14,921 bases of DNA from positions 1 through 14,921 of the forward strand of contig JANXRI010000221.1 in the NCBI GenBank assembly GCA_025353085.1, in the 5' to 3' direction. Numbering within the stretch: the first letter of the stretch is position 1; every line of letters begins with the position of its first letter. Shown in pieces: positions 6,723 through 14,018 of this stretch. The notes beneath the pieces were generated by a model. That model saw only the letters and a program-made list of their open reading frames with translations, did not search any database and had not been told where the DNA came from. A program made the position numbers and the translations under genes. The stretch is from Betaproteobacteria bacterium. Lineage in GTDB: Bacteria > Pseudomonadota > Gammaproteobacteria > Burkholderiales > SG8-41.

Positions 6723-7285
6723 TTCACTACCTTCAGGCCACTCGCCTGCTTTGCATCACCATTGAGTAAAACGCGCAGCCGTTCACGGGCGCGCGACAAC
6801 CGCGACATCACCGTTCCTATCGGCACCTCGAGCACGCGCGCGGTTTCTTCATAAGTCATTTGCTCCAGTCCGACCAGCAGCAGCACCGCACGTTGTTCCT
6901 CGGGTAAGCACGAGAGCGCATTTTGCAAATCCAGCACCTCAAGGCGGTCGCTTTGAGTCGCGCGGATCGCCGGTTGTATCGCCTCATCGTCCAGCGCGCT
7001 GACCGTGACCGATGCGCGGGCGCGCACCTGGTTGATATGAACGTTGTGCATGATTGTAAACATCCAGGCGCGCAGATCGCTGCCCGGGCGCCACAGGTGG
7101 AATTTAGCCAACGCGCGCTCAAGGGTGTCCTGCACCAGGTCATCGGCCCGACCGCGATCGCCGGTCAGCGCGCGCGCATAACGCCGCAACCGTGGAATAT
7201 GCTCGGCGAAGTCGCGATCGGGACTACCCACTACAAACTCATATTGCCCGTCAGCGGCCGCGGCTCTGGTCTTACTGCGCGCCAT
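6719..7285 (-). CDS. ECF-type RNA polymerase sigma factor
   Basis: This is a sigma-70-family factor with only regions 2 and 4. Region 2 spans IPRLRRYARALTGDRGRADDLVQDTLERAL and DLRAWMFTIMHNVHINQVR (core and -10 binding). Region 4 spans LPEEQRAVLLLVGLEQMTYEETARVLEVPIGTVMSRLSRARERLR, with the helix-turn-helix that reads the -35. The ATG at 7285 gives 188 residues but overlaps the lipoprotein gene by 55 bases. A GTG at 7231 would overlap the lipoprotein stop as TAGTG, give 170 residues and place region 2 about ten residues in, which is usual for ECF factors. Neither start has a good Shine-Dalgarno, so the start is uncertain. The anti-sigma gene follows with a four-base overlap. The promoter-like GGAATA...GTT upstream of the operon suggests autoregulation. 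Confidence 0.93.
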   Translation of the reverse strand: MARSKTRAAAADGQYEFVVGSPDRDFAEHIPRLRRYARALTGDRGRADDLVQDTLERALAKFHLWRPGSDLRAWMFTIMHNVHINQVRARASVTVSALDDEAIQPAIRATQSDRLEVLDLQNALSCLPEEQRAVLLLVGLEQMTYEETARVLEVPIGTVMSRLSRARERLRVLLNGDAKQASGLKVVK

Positions 7286-7641
7286 ACGTTGTTTACGCCG
7301 TCGCCTGAAACGTCACCCGGTTTTTGATCTTTTGACCAGAAGTAGAGCGGTTTGCCCGCCCATGCCCATTGCCTGGCCCCGTCGTCTCGCGTTATGACGG
7401 TCCAGTCGCCCCCGCTTTTGCTGTCCGCGCTTGTCGTAAGTGGCGTCCAGAGCGCCGCGCATGGGCCATTGCACACACTCTTGCCGGATCCAGCCACGTC
7501 TTTATCGAACGTATAGAGCGTCATACCATTAGCGCCCGTCATCAAACCGTTCGTATATTTAACGGGCCCATAGGTCAGGCCAGCGCAGGCTGCCAGCGCG
7601 AGTGCCAGAGCGCAGGTAATCATCGTGTTGAAGCGGATCAT
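7231..7641 (-). CDS. Secreted lipoprotein with Yx4D repeats (Lipoprotein_15 / COG4315 type)
   Basis: This 136-residue predicted lipoprotein has a signal peptide with lipobox LAAC (Cys19). The mature part has the family's two Tyr-x4-Asp units: NGMTLYTFDKD near residue 40-50 and GKPLYFWSKDQKPGD near 96-110. Between them lies the conserved SVCNGPCAALWTPL block, whose two Cys may form a disulfide. The end, GVNNVWRAVRP, is typical. The biochemical role of the family is unknown to me. It is the first gene of the operon with an ECF sigma factor and anti-sigma factor, so it may be the signal sensor or a target of the regulon. Met7 is a possible alternative start. An AGGA-type ribosome site (GAGGACTGAACG) precedes the ATG. 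Confidence 0.9.
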   Translation of the reverse strand: MIRFNTMITCALALALAACAGLTYGPVKYTNGLMTGANGMTLYTFDKDVAGSGKSVCNGPCAALWTPLTTSADSKSGGDWTVITRDDGARQWAWAGKPLYFWSKDQKPGDVSGDGVNNVWRAVRPEPRPLTGNMSL

Positions 7642-7685
7642 CGTTCAGTCCTCGATTGATACAGGCAAACACCTGCAGTTGTGCA

Positions 7686-7710
7686 AACACCGGGAAGCCG
7701 GTTTTATTCC
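7686..7710 (-). promoter_or_regulatory. Candidate ECF-sigma promoter of the lipoprotein/sigma/anti-sigma operon
   Basis: On the minus strand GGAATA (7710-7705) is followed after 16 bases by GTT (7688-7686), the general layout of ECF promoters (GGAA-type -35, GTT/GTC-type -10). The distance to the lipoprotein ATG at 7641 leaves a leader of about 35-40 bases. The spacer holds an inverted repeat, ACCGG-N4-CCGGT (7689-7702), which could be an operator or simply a hairpin. ECF factors often activate their own operon, which this arrangement would permit. Confidence 0.45.
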
Positions 7711-7747
7711 AACAGGAAGACTGTCCGCGCGCGCGAGCATGCATGCC

Positions 7748-9187
7748 CTAGGGCACGAGAAATAAAGTTGCCAAGCCGAGAAAAATGAAGAAACCCCCGC
7801 TGTCGGTAATCGCCGTAATCATGACACTCGATCCCACCGCCGGATCGCGCCCGAGCTTTTGCATCGACAGCGGAACGGCAACGCCCATGATCGCGGCCAA
7901 TAACAAATTGAGCACCATGGCGCCCGTCATGACAAGCCCCAGTTGCCATTTGTGGTAAATGAAGAAGGCGAACAGCCCGACGACGCTTCCCCATATCAGG
8001 CCGTTTATAAAACTGACGCCGATTTCCTTGGCAAACAGTTTACGCGCGCTGGCCGCCGTAATCTGGCCCAGCGCCATAGCGCGCACGATCATGGTGACGG
8101 TTTGATTGCCCGAATTGCCGCCGATGCCGGCGACGATCGGCATCAACGCCGCAAGCGCTACAAGTTTTTCGATAGAGCCTTCGAAAATGCCGATGACACG
8201 GGAGGCGATAAAAGCCGTGACCAGATTAATCGCCAACCATGTCCAGCGATTTTTAACGCTGCTCCAGACAGAGGCGAATAAATCCTCCTCCTCACGCAAC
8301 CCGCCGGCTGAAAGTAACTCGCTGTCGGTGTCCTCACGAATGAAATCGACGACTGAATTCACGGTTACACGGCCGATCAGCTTGCCGTCGCCGTCAACGA
8401 CCGGCGCCGACACGAGGTCATAGCGCTCAAATGCGAGCGCAGCGTCCTGCGCTTTCTCGTCGGGCGCGAGGTGGACCGTAGCGCCCGCCATGATGGCAGT
8501 AACCGGCGTATCCAGATCGGCAACCAGCAAGCGGCTTACGGACAACAGCCCGCGCAAATATTGCTGCCGGTCGACCACGAACAGTTGGTCGGTATGGTCC
8601 GGCATTTCATCGAGCCGGCGCAGATAACGGAGTACAACTTCCACCGTGATGTCGTCGCGCACCGTAATCATGTCGAAGTCCATCAAGCCGCCGACCGTGT
8701 CCTCCGGATATGACATCGCCGACCGCAATTGTTCGCGTTCCTCGAACGACAGCGAGCGGAAGACATCCTGCATGACTTCGCGCGGCAGATCGGGCGCGAG
8801 ATCGGCGATTTCGTCGGTATCGAGTTGCTCAGTCGCGGCAATCAGCTCTTTCGTTTCCATGTGCGCGATAAGCGTTTCGCGCACCGCATCCGATACTTCG
8901 AGCAGAATTTCCCCGTCGCGCTCGGCTTTGACGAGATCCCACACCGCCAGCCGCTCTGCGAGCGGCAATGCTTCGAGCACATAGGCAACATCCGCCGGAT
9001 GCAACTGTTCGAGCTTTTTCTGGAGTTCGGTGAAACTTTGTTCCCCCCCCACGCCCTCGACAAGCTCCTGACCCGGCGTCTCTTCGCGCTCAGCCAGGCG
9101 GCGGGCGAGCTCGTGCTTGCGCAGCAGCCCGACCACCTGTTTCAGGCTGTCTTGCACGCTTGGGCGATCTTTATCCGAGTCAGCCAT
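7748..9187 (-). CDS. mgtE: Magnesium channel/transporter MgtE
   Basis: This inner-membrane, Mg2+-gated channel for Mg2+ uptake is 479 residues long. In order: an N-terminal MgtE_N superhelical domain (about 50-165; LHPADVAYVLEALP, LDTDEIADLAPDLP, YPEDTVGGLMD); two CBS domains (about 165-285; FVVDRQQYLRGLLSVSRLL and APVVDGDGKLIGRVT); a connecting helix; and five membrane segments from about 316. The pore signature PIVAGIGGNSGNQT (350-363) and the conserved Asp462 in the last helix (ITAITDSGGFF) are present. Cytoplasmic Mg2+ bound between the N and CBS domains closes the channel in known members. A run of eight G on the coding strand (9050-9043) lies near codon 45. It sits upstream of, and on the same strand as, the lipoprotein operon, with a 106-base gap. 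Confidence 0.96.
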   Translation of the reverse strand: MADSDKDRPSVQDSLKQVVGLLRKHELARRLAEREETPGQELVEGVGGEQSFTELQKKLEQLHPADVAYVLEALPLAERLAVWDLVKAERDGEILLEVSDAVRETLIAHMETKELIAATEQLDTDEIADLAPDLPREVMQDVFRSLSFEEREQLRSAMSYPEDTVGGLMDFDMITVRDDITVEVVLRYLRRLDEMPDHTDQLFVVDRQQYLRGLLSVSRLLVADLDTPVTAIMAGATVHLAPDEKAQDAALAFERYDLVSAPVVDGDGKLIGRVTVNSVVDFIREDTDSELLSAGGLREEEDLFASVWSSVKNRWTWLAINLVTAFIASRVIGIFEGSIEKLVALAALMPIVAGIGGNSGNQTVTMIVRAMALGQITAASARKLFAKEIGVSFINGLIWGSVVGLFAFFIYHKWQLGLVMTGAMVLNLLLAAIMGVAVPLSMQKLGRDPAVGSSVMITAITDSGGFFIFLGLATLFLVP

Positions 9188-9440
9188 GATTAAGCCGCAA
9201 AGTTACGCGCTCCGATCGAGGTTTTATGACGGGTGCAACGCGACGCTGGAATGTATGACGACGCGCGGTGCGGAACATTGCCATTCGCGTGGCCCGAAGC
9301 CAGGCGCGGCGGAAGGCTGGCCGCTATTGTAGAAGCAGCCTGACGTGCTGTCTAAATGTTATTCGCGGTTTTCACGCAAGACGTGCGGTGTGAGACGCGG
9401 CATAATTGCGCGTCGAACCTAGAACAACGTCCGCTTATCG

Positions 9441-12014
9441 ATGTCTGCAGCACTGAACCGCAAGTTGGGCCAGGCGCATGATCGCCTGCAAGCGGGAGAC
9501 GCTGATGGCGCGCAATCTCTATGTCAGCAGGTACTGCAGCGCGCGCCGCGCAATCCTGATGCACTAAGCATGCTTGCCGTCGCGCTGCTCATGCGCGGGC
9601 GCGCAAGCGATGCCATCCCGCCACTCGAGCAGGCGTTGGCTGCACAGCCCCGTCACGGCGTGGCACTCGAAAATCTCGGGCTCGCCCATCTGATGCTCGG
9701 ACACTTTTCAGACGCTGAACAGGCATTGGAAAAAGCCGCAATGATTCCCGGCGCGCCAGGTTCTGTCTATATGCGACTGGGCGTGGCACGGCTCAACCAG
9801 GACAAGCATGACGCCGCACTGAATACCCTAGAGCATGCGCTCAAGCTCGAGCCGCAGAATCCGGACATTCATCTCAACCTGGGGCAGGCGGCCGACCGCA
9901 GGAGCGATCCAGTCCGTGCGCGTCTGCATTTTGAAGCGGTCTTAAAGATGGTCCCTTCCCATGTCGACGCCCTGTTCAATCTCGGCGTCATCTGCCTTAA
10001 GGAAAATGAGCCCGCTGCGGCACGCAAGTGGTTCGAGCAGGTGCTCGGAGCCGCACCCCGCCATGCGGAGGCCTTGGTCAACCTCGGGCTGATCGCCGAG
10101 CAGCAAAACCAGCTTGATGAGGCTATCGCTCATTTAAGGCACGCGATCGAAATCAATCCGTCTTCGGTTCAGATACGCAACAACCTCGCGCACACCTTGT
10201 CGCTGCAGGGCCGATATGAAGAAGCGCGTGAACAATATGAGGTGGCTTTGCGCGTTGCGCCGGATTCGGCCGCAGCGCGCGAGGGAGTCGCGTCCGTTTG
10301 CATCGCGCTGGGGCGCTTTAAAGAAGGTATCGCGCAGCTACGCGAGCTAATAGGTGCGGGCATCGACCGGCCCGAGATCATGGCAGCGCTCGCTGATGCT
10401 TTGTTCGAAATCGGCGAAATCGACGAAGCTGAAACCGCGGCAAATCGTGCGCTTCAACTAGATCCCACTGTGATCGCACCCTATACCACGCTCGCAGATA
10501 TCCATTCTTTGCGCGGCGAGCTGGATCTGATGGTAAAAACGCTGCAAACCGCGTTCGACAAGACCGGCTCCATTCACGTGCTCGGCAAGCTTACATTTCA
10601 ATTGCGGCGGATTTGCGACTGGAAACAATGGGCCAATGCCTGGCGCCAATTGGCGGCAGCGTTACCGACGACGAGCGAATTCGTGAGCCCTTTTTCGTTG
10701 CTGTGCGAGCCGCTTTCAGCGATCGAGCATCTTCATTACGCACGCCGGTGGTCGGCGCAGTTCAACGCGGCCGGCATTATTGATGTTTCACGAATTCGCG
10801 ACAGCGGGTTAGTGCCATTCTCACCCTCTCCTTCGGGAGAGGGCCGGGGTGAGGGATTGAGCGTTCCGAATGTCATCCATTATGAAACGCTCAATAATAC
10901 TGATCTGCAGACACCGCGCAGCTTTGGCGAGCGAATCAGAGTCGGCTATTTTTCATCCGATTTTTATGAACATGCAACGGCGTATTTATTGGCTGAAGTG
11001 CTTGAACTGCACGACCGCGCCCGTTTTGAGATCTTTGCTTATTCCTACGGCCCCGAAGATCACAGTCCCATGCGCAGCCGCTTGCGCTCGGCTTGTGAAC
11101 ATTTCATCGACATCGCGCGCGATCCTGATGACGTCGCGGCGGCGCGTATTCGTGATGATCACCTCGACATATTGGTGGATTTAAAGGGCTACACTATGGG
11201 GGCCCGTCCGTCGATTTTGGCGCGCCGTCCTTGCGCGGTGCAAATGAGTTGGGTCGGTTATCCCGGCAGCATGGGTGCTAAGTTCATCGATTATTTGATC
11301 GCAGATCCTTTCATCGTTCCTGCCGGTCATGAAAGTCATTACGCGGAACGAGTCCTCAGGTTGCCGCATTGCTACCAGCCCAATGATCGAAAACGATCAA
11401 TCGCCGAGCCGCGTACCCGAGTTGATTACGGGTTGCCGGAAAACGGCTTTGTTTTTTGCGGCTTCAACCAAGCCTACAAAATTACCCCGGAAGTTTTCTC
11501 GCGCTGGATGAATCTGCTGCGTCAAACGCCGGGCAGCGTTTTATGGTTGCTGGCAGATAACAGTTGGGCCACTGAAAATTTGATGCACGCCGCTCAAGGT
11601 CAGGGTATAGACCCTTCACGCCTCGTTTTCGCACCGAAACTTCCGCTGGCCGAACATCTCGCGCGCTATCGCATTGCCGATTTGGCGCTTGATACCTTTC
11701 CGTATGGCTCGCATACCACTGCCAGCGATGCGCTATGGTCAGGCTGTCTGCTGGTGGCTTTGTGCGGAGAGCCATTTGCCGCACGCGTATCCGGAAGTAT
11801 TGTCAGCGCGTGCGGCTTGCCGGAATTGGTCACGCACACGCTTGACGATTATGAGCGGCTCGCACTCCACATCGCGGCCGATGCTACTTACCGGGACAAG
11901 TTACGTTTAAAACTCGAAGCGAATAAATTTAAGGAGCCACTTTTCGACTCACGCGGTTTTGTGCTCGACCTCGAAAGTATCTATCACGACGTCGTGCCCA
12001 CAAGATCAAACTAA
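9441..12014 (+). CDS. TPR-containing GT41 glycosyltransferase (O-GlcNAc transferase/SPINDLY-like)
   Basis: The product has 857 residues. Residues 7-414 form about eleven 34-residue TPR units in exact register (for example 41-74, 75-108, 109-142, 143-176, 177-210). After a linker (about 415-495) comes the GT41 catalytic part: RVGYFSSDFYEHATAYLL with a candidate catalytic His511, DILVDLKGYTMGARPSILARRP, MSWVGYPGSMG, then FNQAYKITPEVFSRW with Lys680 matching the UDP-binding lysine of OGT, and PYGSHTTASDALWSG. The family transfers GlcNAc or another sugar from a nucleotide donor to protein Ser/Thr. The bacterial substrate is unknown here and the TPRs would choose it. A palindromic repeat inserts about 14 residues at 460-473. 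No clear Shine-Dalgarno precedes the ATG. It ends at a shared terminator facing the porin gene. Confidence 0.92.
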   Translation: MSAALNRKLGQAHDRLQAGDADGAQSLCQQVLQRAPRNPDALSMLAVALLMRGRASDAIPPLEQALAAQPRHGVALENLGLAHLMLGHFSDAEQALEKAAMIPGAPGSVYMRLGVARLNQDKHDAALNTLEHALKLEPQNPDIHLNLGQAADRRSDPVRARLHFEAVLKMVPSHVDALFNLGVICLKENEPAAARKWFEQVLGAAPRHAEALVNLGLIAEQQNQLDEAIAHLRHAIEINPSSVQIRNNLAHTLSLQGRYEEAREQYEVALRVAPDSAAAREGVASVCIALGRFKEGIAQLRELIGAGIDRPEIMAALADALFEIGEIDEAETAANRALQLDPTVIAPYTTLADIHSLRGELDLMVKTLQTAFDKTGSIHVLGKLTFQLRRICDWKQWANAWRQLAAALPTTSEFVSPFSLLCEPLSAIEHLHYARRWSAQFNAAGIIDVSRIRDSGLVPFSPSPSGEGRGEGLSVPNVIHYETLNNTDLQTPRSFGERIRVGYFSSDFYEHATAYLLAEVLELHDRARFEIFAYSYGPEDHSPMRSRLRSACEHFIDIARDPDDVAAARIRDDHLDILVDLKGYTMGARPSILARRPCAVQMSWVGYPGSMGAKFIDYLIADPFIVPAGHESHYAERVLRLPHCYQPNDRKRSIAEPRTRVDYGLPENGFVFCGFNQAYKITPEVFSRWMNLLRQTPGSVLWLLADNSWATENLMHAAQGQGIDPSRLVFAPKLPLAEHLARYRIADLALDTFPYGSHTTASDALWSGCLLVALCGEPFAARVSGSIVSACGLPELVTHTLDDYERLALHIAADATYRDKLRLKLEANKFKEPLFDSRGFVLDLESIYHDVVPTRSN
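10820..10855. repeat. REP-like GC-rich palindromic repeat inside the GT41 gene
   Basis: CTCACC (10820-10825) can pair with GGTGAG (10848-10853), and inside it CCTCTCC (10825-10831) pairs with GGAGAGG (10836-10842) around a TTCG loop; a CCGG stretch bulges on the 3' side. The shape and sequence (CTCACCCTCTCC...GGAGAGGGCCGGGGTGAGGG) match a dispersed intergenic repeat I know from many proteobacterial genomes. Here it is translated in frame as FSPSPSGEGRGEGL, residues 460-473, in the linker between the TPR and catalytic parts. Confidence 0.75.
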
Positions 12015-12072
12015 TCGGACTGCGACTAAACGACTAAACTGAAGACCGAAACGTGCTCACGCATGGAGCATG

Positions 12073-12102
12073 AAAAAAAACGGGCGCCGAAGCGCCCGTT
12101 TT
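12073..12102. terminator. Bidirectional intrinsic terminator between GT41 gene and porin
   Basis: CGGGCGC (12081-12087) pairs with GCGCCCG (12092-12098) around loop CGAA. It is preceded by eight A (12073-12080) and followed by TTTT. It therefore has a T tract in both directions and sits between two convergent genes: 60 bases after the GT41 stop and 22 bases after the porin stop. Confidence 0.93.
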
Positions 12103-12123
12103 CATGTTGCCTGATGTGACAGA

Positions 12124-13314
12124 TTAGAACGTGTTTTTCATGCTGACTGCAACGGCGCTCTGATTCTGGCCAGGAGCGATCGTGCCGGCAGAAAGACCAC
12201 CCAGCGTGTAACGTGCATTGGAATCGTTCGACAGATTCACGTAACCGACCGTGAACTCTGTACGCTTCGAGGCATTGTACACATACTGCACTTGCCAGAT
12301 GTTGCCACCCGTAGCACCTGCATTCGCATTTGCAACAAATGCACCGCCTTGAACGCCCGTGAGACCGGCAGCTGAGTTACCCGACACGTTATTGGATTTC
12401 GTGTAGCCGCCGCGCAAAGCATGCGGGCCTACGATCGCCCACTCACCGGCCAAGTTCCACGCGTTGACCTTGGCATCGGTTGCGCCGTTCGCGGACATGT
12501 CATATTTGCGCTGAACATACAACGCGCCCACTTTGACAGGGCCAATCTGATACCCAGCGCCGAGGTGCCAACCTGTGTCGTTACCGTTATAACCAGCGAC
12601 ACCGCCAGTAACGCCGAAGTTCGAATGGTTCTCATAAGCCAGCGTTACGTAGAGCGGGCCATTGTTATACGTTCCCGCAGCGCCCCACACGCGCGGCTTG
12701 GTGCCCGGTGTGTTGGTGGCCTGACCGATCGAACCGGTGGTCGTGCTGATACCGACGTAGCCTTGGAAGCCGCCGAAATTCGGGGTGTCGTAGAAGAGCG
12801 AGTTATTTTGGCGACGGCTAAATGCGGCTTGTTGCCCGCCGGTACCGGCTCCATTGAATGTGCTCGAATCGCCGTATAGCATGCGGCCTACGCCCCAAAT
12901 ACCGGTGTCCGACGTGATACGTGCGGCACCTCCAGTTCGCTTCATCGGCATATCCCAGTTACCGGCGTATGCATTACCGAACGCACCTTTAACGCCGATT
13001 GCGCTGTTGCGGCTGCAAAAGCCGGCCGTAGCCGTGCCGCCGCGAATGTCCGCGGTGCTCGTGCATTGAAACCATGCCGTGGTGCCGCCGCCGAGTGCTT
13101 CTTCACCTTTGACACCGATTTCCGAGCCCGGGGATTGCAGAATATCGACGTTGACCTGGTCACCGGAGCCGGGCGGGTTCAGCGGACCTTGCTTGGCGTA
13201 GGCGTATTCCATATAGACCGTGCCGAAAATCTGCACGTTGCTGGCTTGTGCAAAAGCTGCCGCGGGGGCCGCGAAGGCGCCTGCTACAGCCAGTGTCATC
13301 AGTTTCTTGTTCAT
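12124..13314 (-). CDS. Gram-negative outer-membrane porin (betaproteobacterial Porin_4 type)
   Basis: This trimeric beta-barrel porin is for diffusion of small hydrophilic solutes across the outer membrane. It is 396 residues long. The signal peptide MNKKLMTLAVAGAFAAPAAAFA is followed by the mature start QASNVQIFGTVYMEYAYA, typical of the family's first strand. Further hallmarks are EIGVKGEEALGGGTTAWFQ, SAIGVKGAFGNAYAGNWDMPMKR, repeated amphipathic strands, and a C-terminal strand ending AVSMKNTF with terminal Phe396, the BAM recognition signal. Cys84 and Cys100 are close together and could form a disulfide. A good Shine-Dalgarno (AGGAGA) precedes the ATG. The upstream region is AT-rich and carries an 8-base inverted repeat. 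Solute specificity cannot be read from sequence. Confidence 0.95.
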   Translation of the reverse strand: MNKKLMTLAVAGAFAAPAAAFAQASNVQIFGTVYMEYAYAKQGPLNPPGSGDQVNVDILQSPGSEIGVKGEEALGGGTTAWFQCTSTADIRGGTATAGFCSRNSAIGVKGAFGNAYAGNWDMPMKRTGGAARITSDTGIWGVGRMLYGDSSTFNGAGTGGQQAAFSRRQNNSLFYDTPNFGGFQGYVGISTTTGSIGQATNTPGTKPRVWGAAGTYNNGPLYVTLAYENHSNFGVTGGVAGYNGNDTGWHLGAGYQIGPVKVGALYVQRKYDMSANGATDAKVNAWNLAGEWAIVGPHALRGGYTKSNNVSGNSAAGLTGVQGGAFVANANAGATGGNIWQVQYVYNASKRTEFTVGYVNLSNDSNARYTLGGLSAGTIAPGQNQSAVAVSMKNTF

Positions 13315-13388
13315 TCTAAATCTCCTGTTCAGTTTTAGATGCCGTCGTGCCCGGGAATTTAAAACCTCTTACGGGACCGCAGCGCTCC

Positions 13389-13426
13389 CCCCATCTCGAA
13401 GGGTTAGGTGAAGTATGCAGATGGGG
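13389..13426 (-). promoter_or_regulatory. Inverted repeat in the porin 5' region
   Basis: CCCCATCT (13389-13396) and AGATGGGG (13419-13426) are perfect 8-base arms separated by 22 bases, 75-112 bases upstream of the porin ATG. If the porin transcript starts farther upstream (AT-rich 13440-13500), the arms would form a leader hairpin that might affect translation or stability. The inner sequence (minus strand ACCTAACCCTTCGAGATGGGGGG) also resembles a worn member of the GC-rich repeat family seen in the GT41 gene. Nothing coding was found between the porin start and 13608. Confidence 0.35.
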
Positions 13427-13568
13427 CTTACTTCGACTCAACATAAATATGCTTTTCGAGGAGATTCTCTGAAGCTTTTGTTGCATCAATACAACAGTCA
13501 ATCCCGGCAGTCTATGCTTAGCGTTGCAACGCCGATCGCGCCGCCAGTTAGTCTCCGCTGGTCTTAAT

Positions 13569-13596
13569 TTGCACTTTAGCAATAAAATTGTATAGA
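13569..13596 (+). promoter_or_regulatory. Candidate sigma-70 promoter for the interrupted TPR gene
   Basis: TTGCAC (13569-13574), a 16-base spacer and TATAGA (13591-13596) form a plausible -35/-10 pair in AT-rich DNA. The ATG at 13608 lies only about a dozen bases after the -10, so the transcript would be nearly leaderless, or translation may begin at the ATG at 13620. Confidence 0.4.
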
Positions 13597-13607
13597 TTCA
13601 AAATGTT

Positions 13608-14018
13608 ATGATTACGTCTATGCCCGACCCCGGAATAGTCAGAGCGACGCTCGAAGCAGGCTTAAATGCCCACCGGCAAGGTGATTTCGAGGCCGCCCGA
13701 GCCGCATTTCAGCGGGCGCTGGCGCTGGCGCCGGATGACCCCGATGCGCTGAATCTATATGGCGCAACCCTCTTACAGGCAGGGGAAGCTGAGTCTGCGC
13801 TCGAGTATTTGCAACGGGCGGCGCATTACAAACGCAACGATCCGGCAGTCGTCGGCAACCTCGCGAATGCTTACTTCACAACCAGGCGTTACGACGAAGC
13901 GCGTGAAGCGTTTCGCAAAGCCGCGCGCCTCGACCCGCGCGCACTGCAGTTTCCGCTCGGCGTGGCCAACTCATTTGCAATGCAAGGCGAGTTCGACACC
14001 GCTGAAGCGCAGTTGTAG
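13608..14018 (+). CDS. TPR protein, N-terminal portion ended by an in-frame amber codon
   Basis: This 136-codon frame encodes tetratricopeptide repeats: VRATLEAGLNAHRQGDFEAA, then ALNLYGATLLQAGEAESALEYLQRAAHYKRNDP, VVGNLANAYFTTRRYDEAREAFRKAARLDP and the start of a fourth, LQFPLGVANSFAMQGEFDTAEAQL. It stops at TAG (14016-14018) in the middle of a TPR helix, and the same frame continues as TPR sequence straight after the TAG. A single C-to-T change of a CAG (Gln) codon would explain it. It is therefore most likely the first part of a larger, interrupted gene rather than a complete small protein. The ATG at 13620 is an alternative start. No Shine-Dalgarno is visible. The organisation mirrors the N-terminus of the GT41 protein. 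Confidence 0.8.
   Translation: MITSMPDPGIVRATLEAGLNAHRQGDFEAARAAFQRALALAPDDPDALNLYGATLLQAGEAESALEYLQRAAHYKRNDPAVVGNLANAYFTTRRYDEAREAFRKAARLDPRALQFPLGVANSFAMQGEFDTAEAQL

Noticed and set aside
7689..7704. ACCGG-GAAG-CCGGT followed by TTT read as a plus-strand terminator
   Set aside because: The stem is only five pairs and no plus-strand gene ends nearby; a promoter-associated inverted repeat on the minus strand fits better.
9188..9440. Possible Mg2+ riboswitch or other structured leader upstream of mgtE
   Set aside because: No M-box-like architecture or strong nested stems could be seen in the 250-base divergent region. Only a weak plus-strand CATAAT (9401-9406) without a matching -35 was noted.
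14016..14018. Pyrrolysine or selenocysteine decoding at the interrupted TPR codon
   Set aside because: TAG is not a selenocysteine codon, pyrrolysine is not expected in this kind of organism or protein family, and a CAG-to-TAG change is a simpler explanation.
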